Positions 18,854-28,551 of a stretch of DNA of 64,000 nucleotides are shown piece after piece (the first letter of the stretch is position 1; each line of letters starts with the position of its first letter). This DNA is from an uncultured Alphaproteobacteria bacterium (GTDB lineage: Bacteria > Pseudomonadota > Alphaproteobacteria > VGEJ01), in NCBI GenBank assembly GCA_913041535.1, contig CAJWJK010000001.1, positions 248,001-312,000 on the forward strand, in the 5' to 3' direction. The position numbers were made by a program, and so were the translations under genes. The notes beneath the pieces were generated by a model. That model was not told where the DNA came from, did no database searches, and was given only the letters and a program-made list of their open reading frames with translations.

Positions 18854-18890
18854 ATTGACATATATGACCTACTATGTAAGCTGACGCAAC
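18840..18890. promoter_or_regulatory. Perfect 11-bp inverted repeat between marR and ilvE, candidate operator
   Basis: GTTGCGTCAGC at 18840-18850 is repeated in inverse orientation as GCTGACGCAAC at 18880-18890, with 29 bases between. The left arm overlaps codons 2-5 of the MarR-type gene and the right arm sits in the divergent intergenic region, 35 bases before ilvE. The 40-bp centre-to-centre distance, about four helical turns, would suit cooperative binding or a DNA loop by the MarR dimer or the OmpR-type regulator. An RNA hairpin is an alternative. No footprint evidence exists. Confidence 0.5.
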
Positions 18891-18924
18891 AAAAAGGATA
18901 GAGTCGCGGTAGGGACGGACCCAT

Positions 18925-19806
18925 ATGTCTCTCATGCCCTTCGATGATCGGGAGGGGGTGATCTGGTACAACGGATCCCTTGTTCCGTGGCGGGATGCTA
19001 AATTCCATGTTTTGAGCCATGGCATGCACTATGCAAGTTGTGTGTTTGAAGGTGAGCGGGCTTATTCTGGAGAAATTTTCAAGATCAGGGAACATAGTGA
19101 GCGGTTGATACATTCAGCGCGCTGCCTTGACTTTGAGCTGCCATATACAGCAACAGATATTGATAAGGCGAAACGTGATCTTGTTGCGACTATGAAAATC
19201 TCAGATGGTTATGTTCGAGCTGTCGCATGGCGTGGTAGCGAAATGATGGGTATTTCAGCGCAAACGACAGCAATTAATGTGGCGATTGCAGCTTGGGCTT
19301 GGCCCTCCTATTTCTCTCCAGAGGCTCGGTTGAAGGGTATACGCCTAAAAACTGCCCCATGGAAACGGCCATCTCCCGAAACAGCTCCAGTAATGGCAAA
19401 AGCGGCGGGCCTATACATGATCTGTACGCTTAGCAAACACTCTGTCGAGCGGGAGGGTTACGACGATGCTCTTATGTTAGACTGGAAAGGTCGAATCGCA
19501 GAGGCTACGGGCGCCAATATTTTTTTTGTTATTGATGGGGTTTTACATACACCTACGCCCGATTGCTTCCTCAATGGAATAACACGCCGTACCGTAGTCG
19601 ATCTAGCGCGTGCGCGTGGATTTAAAATCGTTGAGCGGCGAATTTTTCCAGATGAACTAGCAGGCGTGGATGAGGTTTTCCTGACTGGTACTGCAGCGGA
19701 AGTAACTCCTATTGGTGAAATTGATGCGCGTAATTTTCAGGTCGGTCCGATTACACGTGCTTTAATGGAAGACTATGAGGCTTTGGTTCGGCGGCAAGCG
19801 ACCTAA
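18925..19806 (+). CDS. ilvE: Branched-chain amino acid aminotransferase
   Basis: A 293-residue fold-type IV PLP enzyme that transaminates leucine, isoleucine and valine with 2-oxoglutarate. The N-terminal GVIWYNGSLVPW, FEGERAY near residue 47, the probable PLP lysine in PVMAKAAGLYM near residue 160, EATGANIFFV near residue 194 and the C-terminal FLTGTAAEVTPI all match IlvE. An AGGGACGG stretch precedes ATG 18925; ATG 18934 is an alternative. Divergent from the regulator operon. Confidence 0.92.
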   Translation: MSLMPFDDREGVIWYNGSLVPWRDAKFHVLSHGMHYASCVFEGERAYSGEIFKIREHSERLIHSARCLDFELPYTATDIDKAKRDLVATMKISDGYVRAVAWRGSEMMGISAQTTAINVAIAAWAWPSYFSPEARLKGIRLKTAPWKRPSPETAPVMAKAAGLYMICTLSKHSVEREGYDDALMLDWKGRIAEATGANIFFVIDGVLHTPTPDCFLNGITRRTVVDLARARGFKIVERRIFPDELAGVDEVFLTGTAAEVTPIGEIDARNFQVGPITRALMEDYEALVRRQAT

Positions 19807-19840
19807 AAATAATTATTAGCATATTAAAGAGGAAAGTTTG

Positions 19841-20137
19841 ATGCCCTTTCTCATACTTACAACGGATAAGCCAGACTCCCTTGATCTCCGTAATGATTTG
19901 AGGCCAACTCATCTTGATTATCTTACCTCGCATCAGGATAAACTGTTAGCTGCGGGTGCCCTGTTGAATGATGACGGGTCTGGAGGCCACGGCGGCTGTA
20001 TCATACTGGATACGGAAGATCGTACTGTGGCAGAGAGCTTCATAGAAAATGATCCGTTTACGATAAATGGCTTGTTCTCTGAGATAAAGTTGACGCGTTG
20101 GCGAAAAGGGTTCTTTGATAGCAAGAAATGTATCTGA
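19841..20137 (+). CDS. YciI-like protein
   Basis: A 98-residue protein of the YciI/YCII ferredoxin-like fold family. The family features are an N-terminal beta strand (MPFLILTTD), a RPTHLDYL segment with conserved His near residue 24, a GGCIILDT strand and an ENDPFTINGLF segment near residue 65. These small dimers are mostly uncharacterised; some act in dehalogenation or aromatic degradation. Start ATG 19841 with AGAGGAAAG upstream; a TTG just before is less likely. It lies 34 bases after ilvE and could be in the same transcript. Confidence 0.82.
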   Translation: MPFLILTTDKPDSLDLRNDLRPTHLDYLTSHQDKLLAAGALLNDDGSGGHGGCIILDTEDRTVAESFIENDPFTINGLFSEIKLTRWRKGFFDSKKCI

Positions 20138-20182
20138 ATTAGTTTTCACTAATGATAATGGCACTCAGATGATGTAACCTTG

Positions 20183-20734
20183 ATGAACCCAATTGCTAGA
20201 ATTCTCGTTGAAGTAGGTCCGCTTGGCATTTTTTTCATTGTTAATGGAATCTATGGAATATTCGAGGCAACAGCTGCTTTTATGGTAGCAGTGATTGCTT
20301 CTCTCATTTGTTCATGGCTTTGGGAACGTCGTATTCCCCCAATGCCTTTGGTTAGCGGTTTAGTTGTGCTCGTGTTTGGTGGGCTAACGCTATATCTGCA
20401 AGATGAAACTTTTATCAAGGTAAAGCCAACAATCGTAAACGCAATGTTCGGGATTATTATTCTCGGAGGTTACGCATTAGGAAGATCGGTTCTAAAGCCC
20501 TTATTTGGGCACGCGTTTCAATTGACAGACGAGGGATGGACTAGGCTGTCTGTACGTTGGGGTGTGTTCTTCCTATTTCTTGCAGCACTTAATGAGCTTG
20601 TTTGGCGGAGTGTTGATACGGACACATGGGTAAGCTTCAAGGTTTTTGGCATATTACCTTTGACTCTAATTTTTGCTATTTCCCAGACGCCATTGCTGAA
20701 TCGGTATCGGGTGGACAATAAGCAGCACGAGTAA
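20183..20734 (+). CDS. yciB: Inner-membrane protein YciB (septation protein A family)
   Basis: A 183-residue protein with about five hydrophobic helices. It opens with a cytoplasmic tail then GPLGIFFIVNGIYGIFEAT, and contains KVKPTIVNAMFG near residue 82, the WTRLSVRWGVFF segment near residue 119, and LNELVWRSVDTDTWVSFK, all hallmarks of the YciB/IspZ family that affects cell envelope integrity and division. ATG 20183 is preferred over the preceding TTG. It lies 45 bases after the YciI-like gene on the same strand, so the ilvE-YciI-yciB run may be an operon. Confidence 0.9.
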   Translation: MNPIARILVEVGPLGIFFIVNGIYGIFEATAAFMVAVIASLICSWLWERRIPPMPLVSGLVVLVFGGLTLYLQDETFIKVKPTIVNAMFGIIILGGYALGRSVLKPLFGHAFQLTDEGWTRLSVRWGVFFLFLAALNELVWRSVDTDTWVSFKVFGILPLTLIFAISQTPLLNRYRVDNKQHE

Positions 20735-20905
20735 TACTGGGGTTTGGGATGGTGGTAGCGAATACAGAGAGTCCGACCCTACCCCAAAAGACACGAGATC
20801 CACTTTAATTAATGCCAACGTGTAAGTAACGATGGATCGATGATTATCAGTAATTCATTGGGAGGACCGATGTAGTATTGGTATTTGGCGGTGTTTGCCA
20901 AAGGG

Positions 20906-21454
20906 TCAGGTGTTTTCACGATTAATTATCGCAGAGGTGTCATCTGGTTGGGTAGCGGGTACAAGGATGGTCTGGTCTCGCACTTCGTTATGGCGGTTTA
21001 GTGCCCAAGTAACGCTTGGAAAAGCGATAGAACTCCAAGGGATCTGTGACCACTCCACTAGGCGTGCCTCTGAGCTTTCGGGGCCAGGATTAAGGTAAGG
21101 GTCTTTAAGGTAAGCTCGAAAAATGAGCTGGATCTGGCTTATGTGGCTCAAGGAGTACACGGCAAGAAGGCCGTCGATCGTGATGCGAACTCCTGCCTCT
21201 TCTAGGGCTTCGCGAGCTGCGCCTTGTTCTGCTCCTTCATAAAGCTCTAGATAGCCAGCAGGAACTGTCCAGTACCCCATACGTGGCTCAATAGCGCGAC
21301 GACATAGAAGGATCTTATCGTGCCAGGTGCATACTGCACCTACGATTACCTTTGGGTTCACGTAGTTGATAAACCCGCAGTCACGGCAAACAAGCCGCTT
21401 CCGATTGTCACCTTCCGGCGTGTCTTCGTGGATGGGGCCGAGAGCGCTCGCCAT
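20906..21454 (-). CDS. NUDIX hydrolase with N-terminal ribbon-like segment
   Basis: A 182-residue protein. Near residue 22 a CRDCGFINYVNPK segment resembles half of a zinc ribbon seen in NADH-pyrophosphatase-like NUDIX proteins. The NUDIX box spans GYLELYEGAEQGAAREALEEAG near residues 82-103, with the REALEE core that binds Mg. It should hydrolyse a nucleoside-diphosphate-linked substrate, perhaps ADP-ribose or NADH. ATG 21454 is preferred to a TTG at 21490. It converges on yciB; bases 20735-20905 hold no gene. Confidence 0.85.
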   Translation of the reverse strand: MASALGPIHEDTPEGDNRKRLVCRDCGFINYVNPKVIVGAVCTWHDKILLCRRAIEPRMGYWTVPAGYLELYEGAEQGAAREALEEAGVRITIDGLLAVYSLSHISQIQLIFRAYLKDPYLNPGPESSEARLVEWSQIPWSSIAFPSVTWALNRHNEVRDQTILVPATQPDDTSAIINRENT

Positions 21455-21839
21455 ATAGCAACTTATACTCGCCAACTGGAGTATCAACAACGTAATTTAA
21501 ACAGATTCTAACAAGTCAACTATTCGGCATACGACAGGTAACGAGTAGACATATGAAACAGGCAATAGCACACTATACTATGGAGGGAAGAGGTTTCATT
21601 ATTTTTTTGATTACTATTACCTGTTCCGCGGGCTAATTGATTCCATATATAATAGTATTGGCAATTGGATATGGTGATTATCTATGGGAATGGGCAATCA
21701 TAATGGTTGACAAACTGGCCCGCTCTTTCTGTCTACTGTATGGATTTCGGATTCCTCAAAAGAGTCCTGGTTTTTCTGGAGGTTGGTGCATATCGAGTCG
21801 CCGGTGGGGGGCTCTAGTTTGTGTGGAACGGATTTTGTG
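21455..21839. other. Intergenic region upstream of thrS
   Basis: About 385 bases with no convincing gene. It holds a TATAAT at 21648-21653 and a TTGACA at 21707-21712, each a possible promoter element but neither with a good partner at 16-18 bases. No T-box or attenuator-like structure was recognised. It probably carries the divergent promoters of the NUDIX gene and thrS, with a leader of unknown length before thrS. Confidence 0.4.
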
Positions 21840-23771
21840 ATGTCAGACATAACCTCGCATAAAGTCAATATTAGGCTCCCGGACTCTAGTATCCGAACGT
21901 ATGATGGACCGGTAACTGGTCACTCTATTGCAGCTGACATTGGTGCAGGACTTGCTAGGGCCGCACTTGCAGCAAAAGTGGACGGAAAAATTGTGGACCT
22001 CCAACTGCCAATAGAAAAGGACGCTTCGGTTTCTATAGTTACTCTTAAAGATCCTGATGTGCTTGAGCTTTTACGGCATGATGCTGCTCATGCACTTGCC
22101 GAGGCAGCTAAGGAACTATTTCCCAACATACAGGTGACGATTGGACCTGCAATCGACGACGGTTTTTATTACGACTTTTCACGAGAGGACCCCTTCACTC
22201 CCGACGATCTTGAGTCGATGGAAACGCGGATGAGAGAAATTGTGGATCGTGATGAGGTGATCAGCCGTGAGGTGTGGGAGAAAGATCAAGCCATTCAATA
22301 CTTTGAATCGGTAGGTGAATATTATAAAGCTAAGATAGTGGCTGATCTTCCCAATAACGAACCAATTACTATTTATCGTCAGGGTGAATTCACTGACCTT
22401 TGTAGAGGGCCCCACCTTCCTTCCACTGGGCGATTAGGGAAAGCTTTCAAGTTGTTGAAGGTTTCAGGTGCGTATTGGAGAGGTGATTCTCGCAATGAGA
22501 TGCTGCAACGGGTCTACGGCACGGCTTGGCGCGACAAAAAAGAGCTAGATGGTTATTTGCATCGTATCGCTGAAGCTGAACGTCGGGATCATCGGCGTTT
22601 GGGTCGAGAGATGGGCTTGTTTCATCAACAGGAAGAAGCGGCAGGCATGGTGTTTTGGCACCCCAATGGGTGGCAGCTGTACAGGACTATAGAAGCGTTT
22701 GTCCGGACGCGTCTTGAAGAAGGGGGGTACATAGAGGTTAAGACCCCACAATTAATTGACCGAAGCCTGTGGGAGGCATCAGGGCATTGGGATAAATTTC
22801 GAGAGAACATGTACAGTATGGAATCCGAGGAGAAGACGTTCGCTTTGAAGCCAATGAATTGTCCTGGTCACGTTCAGGTTTTTCGCCAGGAGTTAAAAAG
22901 CTACAGAGATTTGCCGTTGCGGATGGCGGAGTTTGGTTCATGTCATAGATATGAGCCGTCAGGGGCATTGCACGGGCTAATGCGTGTTAGAAACTTTAAC
23001 CAAGATGATGCCCACATTTTCTGCACTGAAGATCAAATAAATGTTGAAACTGAGAAGTTTGTGCGGTTGCTGTTGAGAATATACAGCGACTTTGGATTTG
23101 ATGATGTTAAGGCAAAATTTTCTGATCGGCCACAAGTCCGAGCTGGGACTGACGAAATATGGGATAGGGCGGAGAAGGCCTTGAAAGGAGCAATTGAGTC
23201 TATAGGACTTGATTGCGAATTGAATCCCGGTGATGGCGCGTTCTATGGTCCCAAGCTTGATTTTGTTCTTACGGACGCCATTGGTCGCCAATGGCAATGC
23301 GGAACACTTCAAGTGGACTTTGTTCTGCCGGAACGCTTAAATGCGAATTATATTGGTCAGGATGGTGATAAACACCGTCCGGTAATGCTGCACCGAACAG
23401 TGCTGGGATCATTTGAAAGGTTTATCGGTATCCTTATTGAACAGTATGCTGGTCACTTCCCACTTTGGCTTGGACCAGTTCAGGCCGTTGTGGCGACAAT
23501 TACAAAAGAGGGTGATCAGTACGCTGAAATCGTTGCGGATCAGTTATCGAATGCGGGTTTGCGCGTGCGTACTGATCTTCGGAACGAAAAAATTGGCTAC
23601 AAAGTGAGAGAACATTCTCTCGCAAAAATTCCGATTATTCTTGCGATTGGGAAGAAGGAAGCAGAAAACGGTACAGTCTCTTTGCGCCGACTTGGTTATA
23701 AAGAGCAAGAAAGCCTTGTTCTGGCGGACGCAGTGACTAGACTAAGGGCTGAAGCAAGCATACCTGTGTAA
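21840..23771 (+). CDS. thrS: Threonyl-tRNA synthetase
   Basis: A 643-residue class II synthetase. Domains in order: TGS (residues ~5-60), the editing/SAD domain with [16 protein letters not shown] near residue 80, the catalytic core with motif 2 ([15 protein letters not shown]) and motif 3 ([11 protein letters not shown]), and a C-terminal anticodon-binding domain. Start ATG 21840 is chosen because upstream residues do not match the family; weak GGAACGGA precedes it. It lies 63 bases ahead of infC in the same direction, a common bacterial order. Confidence 0.95.
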   Translation: MSDITSHKVNIRLPDSSIRTYDGPVTGHSIAADIGAGLARAALAAKVDGKIVDLQLPIEKDASVSIVTLKDPDVLELLRHDAAHALAEAAKELFPNIQVTIGPAIDDGFYYDFSREDPFTPDDLESMETRMREIVDRDEVISREVWEKDQAIQYFESVGEYYKAKIVADLPNNEPITIYRQGEFTDLCRGPHLPSTGRLGKAFKLLKVSGAYWRGDSRNEMLQRVYGTAWRDKKELDGYLHRIAEAERRDHRRLGREMGLFHQQEEAAGMVFWHPNGWQLYRTIEAFVRTRLEEGGYIEVKTPQLIDRSLWEASGHWDKFRENMYSMESEEKTFALKPMNCPGHVQVFRQELKSYRDLPLRMAEFGSCHRYEPSGALHGLMRVRNFNQDDAHIFCTEDQINVETEKFVRLLLRIYSDFGFDDVKAKFSDRPQVRAGTDEIWDRAEKALKGAIESIGLDCELNPGDGAFYGPKLDFVLTDAIGRQWQCGTLQVDFVLPERLNANYIGQDGDKHRPVMLHRTVLGSFERFIGILIEQYAGHFPLWLGPVQAVVATITKEGDQYAEIVADQLSNAGLRVRTDLRNEKIGYKVREHSLAKIPIILAIGKKEAENGTVSLRRLGYKEQESLVLADAVTRLRAEASIPV

Positions 23772-23834
23772 TGGACCTTGTCCTACAGGGGGTGTATTTT
23801 GAAATGGGAAGATTAAGTTAAGGGAGCGGACTAC

Positions 23835-24374
23835 ATAGCACGACGACCATTTGCGGCACCGCCGCCAACTTTAAAGGGACCACGCGTAAACGAGACGATA
23901 GACGCGCCAGAGGTTCGCCTGATTGATAGTGAGGGTGAGCCTGTGGGAGTCGTCAGCGTTGACGAAGGGTTGAGGCGTGCTGAGGCTGTTGGGCTTGACC
24001 TTGTGGAGGTTGCCCCTAATTCCAGTCCTCCTGTGTGTAAGATTCTTGATTACGGAAAATACAAGTATGAGGCTCAAAAGAAGGCAAATATTGCACGAAA
24101 AAGGCAGAAGACGTTTGAAGTTAAAGAAATAAAGGTGCGGCCAAGTATCGACGTCCATGATTACGATGTAAAAATGCGATCGATGATCCGTTTTTTGAAT
24201 GATGGTGATAAGGTTAAGGTAACTGTACGATTCAGAGGACGCGAGTTAGCCCATCAGAATTTAGGTCAGAGGGTATTAGAACGAATACGTGATGATCTTG
24301 ATGAACTTGCTAAAGTTGAGCAATTTCCAAAAATGGAGGGGCGGTTGATGACAATGGTCATCTCTCCCCGCTAA
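23835..24374 (+). CDS. infC: Translation initiation factor IF-3, apparent ATA start
   Basis: A 179-residue IF-3 that binds the 30S subunit and checks start codons. I start it at ATA 23835, because the conserved N-terminus ([10 protein letters not shown], then GPRVN) lies upstream of the first GTG at 23943, no ATG, GTG or TTG occurs in frame between the stop at 23814 and that GTG, and AAGGGAG at 23820-23826 is eight bases before the ATA. IF-3 genes often use rare AUU/AUA starts so that IF-3 represses its own translation. The C-terminal domain has [16 protein letters not shown] and RFRGRE. It is separated from rpmI-rplT by 13 kb. Confidence 0.93.
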   Translation: MARRPFAAPPPTLKGPRVNETIDAPEVRLIDSEGEPVGVVSVDEGLRRAEAVGLDLVEVAPNSSPPVCKILDYGKYKYEAQKKANIARKRQKTFEVKEIKVRPSIDVHDYDVKMRSMIRFLNDGDKVKVTVRFRGRELAHQNLGQRVLERIRDDLDELAKVEQFPKMEGRLMTMVISPR

Positions 24375-24514
24375 AATTGCAGATCGATTAGGCCATTAGA
24401 GTGCCTAAATTACAGCCATACGATACGTCACACTTGCGCGCTAAACATCAAAGTAGCGCTGCCGTGTGCAGAGCTAGAATTGTTCAAGTGTAGGCTATTG
24501 TCACAGTATTCTGT

Positions 24515-25495
<981 letters not shown>

Positions 25496-25612
25496 CTACA
25501 ACTCCCAGTGCATATTACTCTTGATCGCAATTATCTATCCAATATTGTGTAACTAGACCTATTTGCATCATGCTGCAAGTTTGGGTTTTAGTAATTGGGA
25601 TAGCAAACTCCT

Positions 25613-25641
25613 CTTGAATGGGCGGAGCAAATGTCACATAT
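25613..25641 (+). promoter_or_regulatory. Candidate heat-shock (RpoH-type) promoter of htpG
   Basis: CTTG at 25613-25616 is followed, 18 bases later, by CACATAT at 25635-25641. This resembles the alphaproteobacterial sigma-32 pattern CTTG-N17/18-CYTATNT (five of seven in the second box) and lies 35 bases before the htpG start, where a heat-shock promoter would be expected. The match is imperfect and unsupported by transcription data. Confidence 0.4.
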
Positions 25642-25675
25642 GGTGTGATAGAGTTAACAAACAGGATACATAAAC

Positions 25676-27526
25676 ATGACCGAGGAAAGACATGAGTTTC
25701 AGGCTGAGGTCGGTCGTCTGCTTCAAATCGTTGCTAATTCCCTATACAGCGAGCAAGACATATTTCTTAGGGAGTTAATTTCAAATGCGTCTGACGCGTG
25801 TGAGCGACTCCGTTATGCAGCAATCACTCATCCTGATCTGATCGCTGAAGATCCAGAACTGTCTATTGTCATTAGTCTTGATAAGAAAAAGCGTAAGCTT
25901 GTGATAGCCGATAATGGCATTGGGATGAATCACGATGACCTGGTGGAGAGTTTGGGCACAATTGCTCGGTCCGGAACGATGGCTTTTCTTGACCAACTGC
26001 AAGATAAGACTGGCGTAAGTCAAATTGGCCAATTCGGTGTGGGTTTCTACTCTGCTTTTATGGTTGCGGACCAGGTGGAGGTGATGTCACGTAAAGCGGG
26101 TGATTCTAAGGCTTGGCGGTGGGTGTCAGATGGTGAAGGTGGCTATACGATAGCGGGAACGGAGGGACAAAATCGGGGTACGAGTGTTGTTCTGACTCTC
26201 AAGAAATCTGCAACAGAATTTCTCGAAGAGGATCGTTTAAGAAGTATTATTAAAACTTACTCTGACCATATTGCACTTCCAATCGTACTCGAAGGTAAAG
26301 AAGGTGGAATGGTCAATACTGCCTCAGCTCTGTGGACTCGGCCTAAGAAAGATATTGATTCTGAACAATATACTGAATTTTACCGTCACGTTGGCCATTC
26401 CTTTGATGACCCTTGGTTGACTATTCACCATCACGTAGAAGGAAAAATTGAGTACACACTTCTTTTGTTCATACCATCTACACCACCATTTGATTTGTTT
26501 GACCCGCAGAGACAACACCGTATTAAGCTCTATGTTAAGCGTGTTTTTATTACGGATCAGTGTGAAGAATTAGTTCCCCCGTACCTGCGGTTTCTGCGTG
26601 GAGTTGTTGATTCTGAGGATCTTTCGCTCAATGTCAGTCGCGAGATGTTGCAGAACAACCCCCTTTTAACAAAAATTCGAGCGGCGATTGTTAAGAGGGT
26701 ATTTAGAGAGTTAACCAAGAGGGCAGATAAATCACCAGAGGAGTATTCTACTTTTTGGGGTAATTTTGGTGCGGTGCTAAAAGAAGCATTATACGAGGGT
26801 GGGGAACAAAGTGCGGATATTCTTAAGTTGGCCCGTTTTTACTCTACTGCCTCGACGGAAAAACTTGTTTCACTTGAAGAGTATCTCGACCGCGCGAAGG
26901 AGGGTCAGAAGGCAATTTATACCGCCAGCGGAGATGATTTAGGAAAATTAAGACAAAGTCCTCAACTTGAGGGGTTTATGGCACGAGGTATCGAGGTGAT
27001 ACTATTTACCGATCCGATCGACGATTTTTGGCCGGCCAGGGTGGGTAACTATAATGAGATACCGTTTCAGTCTGTTACCCATGGGATAGCTGACCTAGAG
27101 TCAGTTGCCAAGAACTCTGATGATGAAAAATTGGAAAGTGTGGATGATGTTGACCTAGACACATTGATCGCATTACTCAAACTTAATCTTGGGGACGCGG
27201 TAAAAGACGTTAGGTCTTCCTCTCGTTTGACTGACAGTCCGGTTTGCTTAGTTGCTGATGAAAGCCAACTTGATATCCATCTAGAAAGAGTGCTCAAGCA
27301 GCATAAGCATATTGATAACACTGCGGCAAGAATATTAGAAATTAATCCTAGACACCCCCTTATCGTAGCACTAGACAAGCGGGCGAAATTGGAGGGAGCC
27401 GCAACCGACTTAGAGGATGTCGCACATCTTTTACTTGACCAAGCCTGTATACTAGAGGGCGATCCTGTGACGAGTCCGGGCGATTTTGCTCGTCGTTTAT
27501 CCTCAGTCATTTCCAAGTGTTTATAG
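25676..27526 (+). CDS. htpG: Chaperone HtpG (Hsp90)
   Basis: A 616-residue bacterial Hsp90. The N-terminal ATPase domain shows LISNASDA near residue 36, DNGIGM near residue 80 and GQFGVGFYSAFM near residue 118. The middle domain has LYVKRVFI and the catalytic-Arg loop LNVSREMLQ near residue 327. The C-terminal dimerisation domain follows with no extra tail. It folds client proteins during stress. AGGATAC precedes ATG 25676. A RpoH-like promoter lies upstream. Confidence 0.96.
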   Translation: MTEERHEFQAEVGRLLQIVANSLYSEQDIFLRELISNASDACERLRYAAITHPDLIAEDPELSIVISLDKKKRKLVIADNGIGMNHDDLVESLGTIARSGTMAFLDQLQDKTGVSQIGQFGVGFYSAFMVADQVEVMSRKAGDSKAWRWVSDGEGGYTIAGTEGQNRGTSVVLTLKKSATEFLEEDRLRSIIKTYSDHIALPIVLEGKEGGMVNTASALWTRPKKDIDSEQYTEFYRHVGHSFDDPWLTIHHHVEGKIEYTLLLFIPSTPPFDLFDPQRQHRIKLYVKRVFITDQCEELVPPYLRFLRGVVDSEDLSLNVSREMLQNNPLLTKIRAAIVKRVFRELTKRADKSPEEYSTFWGNFGAVLKEALYEGGEQSADILKLARFYSTASTEKLVSLEEYLDRAKEGQKAIYTASGDDLGKLRQSPQLEGFMARGIEVILFTDPIDDFWPARVGNYNEIPFQSVTHGIADLESVAKNSDDEKLESVDDVDLDTLIALLKLNLGDAVKDVRSSSRLTDSPVCLVADESQLDIHLERVLKQHKHIDNTAARILEINPRHPLIVALDKRAKLEGAATDLEDVAHLLLDQACILEGDPVTSPGDFARRLSSVISKCL

Positions 27527-27737
27527 CAACCTGTGGAAGACTGTGCTTGATTCAACACTTATTGTACTGAAAAGGGGCCATTCGTAGATTAATGATTAGT
27601 TTTCGCCATTAGGTTTCCTTGTCCATATGGCTAATGTCCTGACTTCTAACAATTGTACGCTTCTGGCAACACAAGGGGCGTGTTCCGAGTGGTGCGCAGC
27701 ATCTTTCTCGTGACATGATTGCATGAAAACGTAACTA

Positions 27738-27826
27738 GGAGGGGTGCCGGAGTGGTCGAACGGGGCGGTCTCGAAAACCGTTGTGCGTTTTTCGCACCGT
27801 GGGTTCGAATCCCACCCCCTCCGCCA
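27738..27826 (+). tRNA. tRNA-Ser (anticodon CGA)
   Basis: An 89-base class II tRNA. The acceptor GGAGGGG pairs with CCCCTCC, the anticodon stem GCGGT/ACCGT frames a loop with CGA at 27772-27774, the long variable arm forms a GTGCG/CGCAC hairpin, and the T arm is GTGGG-TTCGAAT-CCCAC. The 3' CCA is encoded. It reads UCG codons. The last 28 bases are nearly identical to those of the second tRNA-Ser at 30883, on the other strand. Confidence 0.96.
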
Positions 27827-28152
27827 TTCTTGGATAACTGATGGTTCCAGCACTCCCGACCGGACTTCAATTCCAACACTGGTGAATCACACCTGCAAGG
27901 CTCGTAGGTGGAGAAGGATGAAACCAGTTCTTGCCTGTACACTTTGATACGGGAAGCAGATATGTTGGTGCAACTAATCTTTGGTGGGGCGGACTAGTTT
28001 CTTCTAATCAGGATTCGGTGGGAGACTTGGTTTGGGATAAGACCCAGTCATGGATGCGTGCGGAAGATAACTGAGACGGTTTGAGTTTTGTCTGACAACG
28101 CCGCCAATCTAGTGTTAGTAGAATTTCTGGCCTTATTATCATTTATCTGTAT
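27827..28152. other. Intergenic region after tRNA-Ser(CGA)
   Basis: A 326-base stretch between the tRNA 3' end and the arsC stop codon. I see no coding sequence with family resemblance, no clear terminator, and no recognised RNA. It directly abuts a tRNA 3' end, so remnants of an old integration event are conceivable but nothing here shows one. Confidence 0.35.
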
Positions 28153-28500
28153 TTACACAAGGTCCAAAATACTTTCAGGAGGACGCCCGATTACAGCTAT
28201 GCCGTTAGCTAGTATGATTGGTCGTTGAATAAGTATTGGGTTGTCAACCATTGCGGAAATTAATTGTTCATCGCTGAGAGTTTTAGATCCAAGGTTAAGG
28301 TTGCTGTACGGTTCTTCATTAGTACGTATCACATCTCTAGGGGTCATATTTAGCTGTGTAATAATATCTTTCAGCTCGCCGTAGGTGGGCGGTGTTTGGA
28401 GGTATTCAATAATGGTTGGTTGGATGCCTGCGTTTAGCAATATTTCTAAACATCTCGTAGATTTACTACAGCTGGGATTGTGAAAAATCGTAATAGTCAT
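28153..28500 (-). CDS. arsC: Glutaredoxin-dependent arsenate reductase family protein
   Basis: A 115-residue ArsC-type protein. Its active-site motif HNPSCSKS at residues 7-14 has the catalytic Cys11, and the anion-binding Arg lies in the IQRPII segment near residue 92. It would reduce arsenate to arsenite with glutathione/glutaredoxin, or be a Spx/YffB-like relative. GGGGGT precedes ATG 28500. No arsenite exporter or ArsR is nearby; it lies 51 bases after egtD on the same strand. Confidence 0.88.
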   Translation of the reverse strand: MTITIFHNPSCSKSTRCLEILLNAGIQPTIIEYLQTPPTYGELKDIITQLNMTPRDVIRTNEEPYSNLNLGSKTLSDEQLISAMVDNPILIQRPIILANGIAVIGRPPESILDLV

Positions 28501-28551
28501 GAAATACCCCCGAATGGTATTTGGTTGAGTTGGCGTGACCTAAGGTTTGTA

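Noticed and set aside
21455-21839. T-box or other amino-acid-sensing leader before thrS
   Set aside because: No T-box sequence was visible, and such leaders are not usual in proteobacteria.
24420-24480. Hairpin GCGCTA/TAGCGC after infC as terminator
   Set aside because: The stem is only six base pairs and is not followed by a T-run.
27067-27558. Minus-strand open frame of 163 codons at the 3' end of htpG
   Set aside because: Antisense to a well-conserved gene and without recognisable domains.
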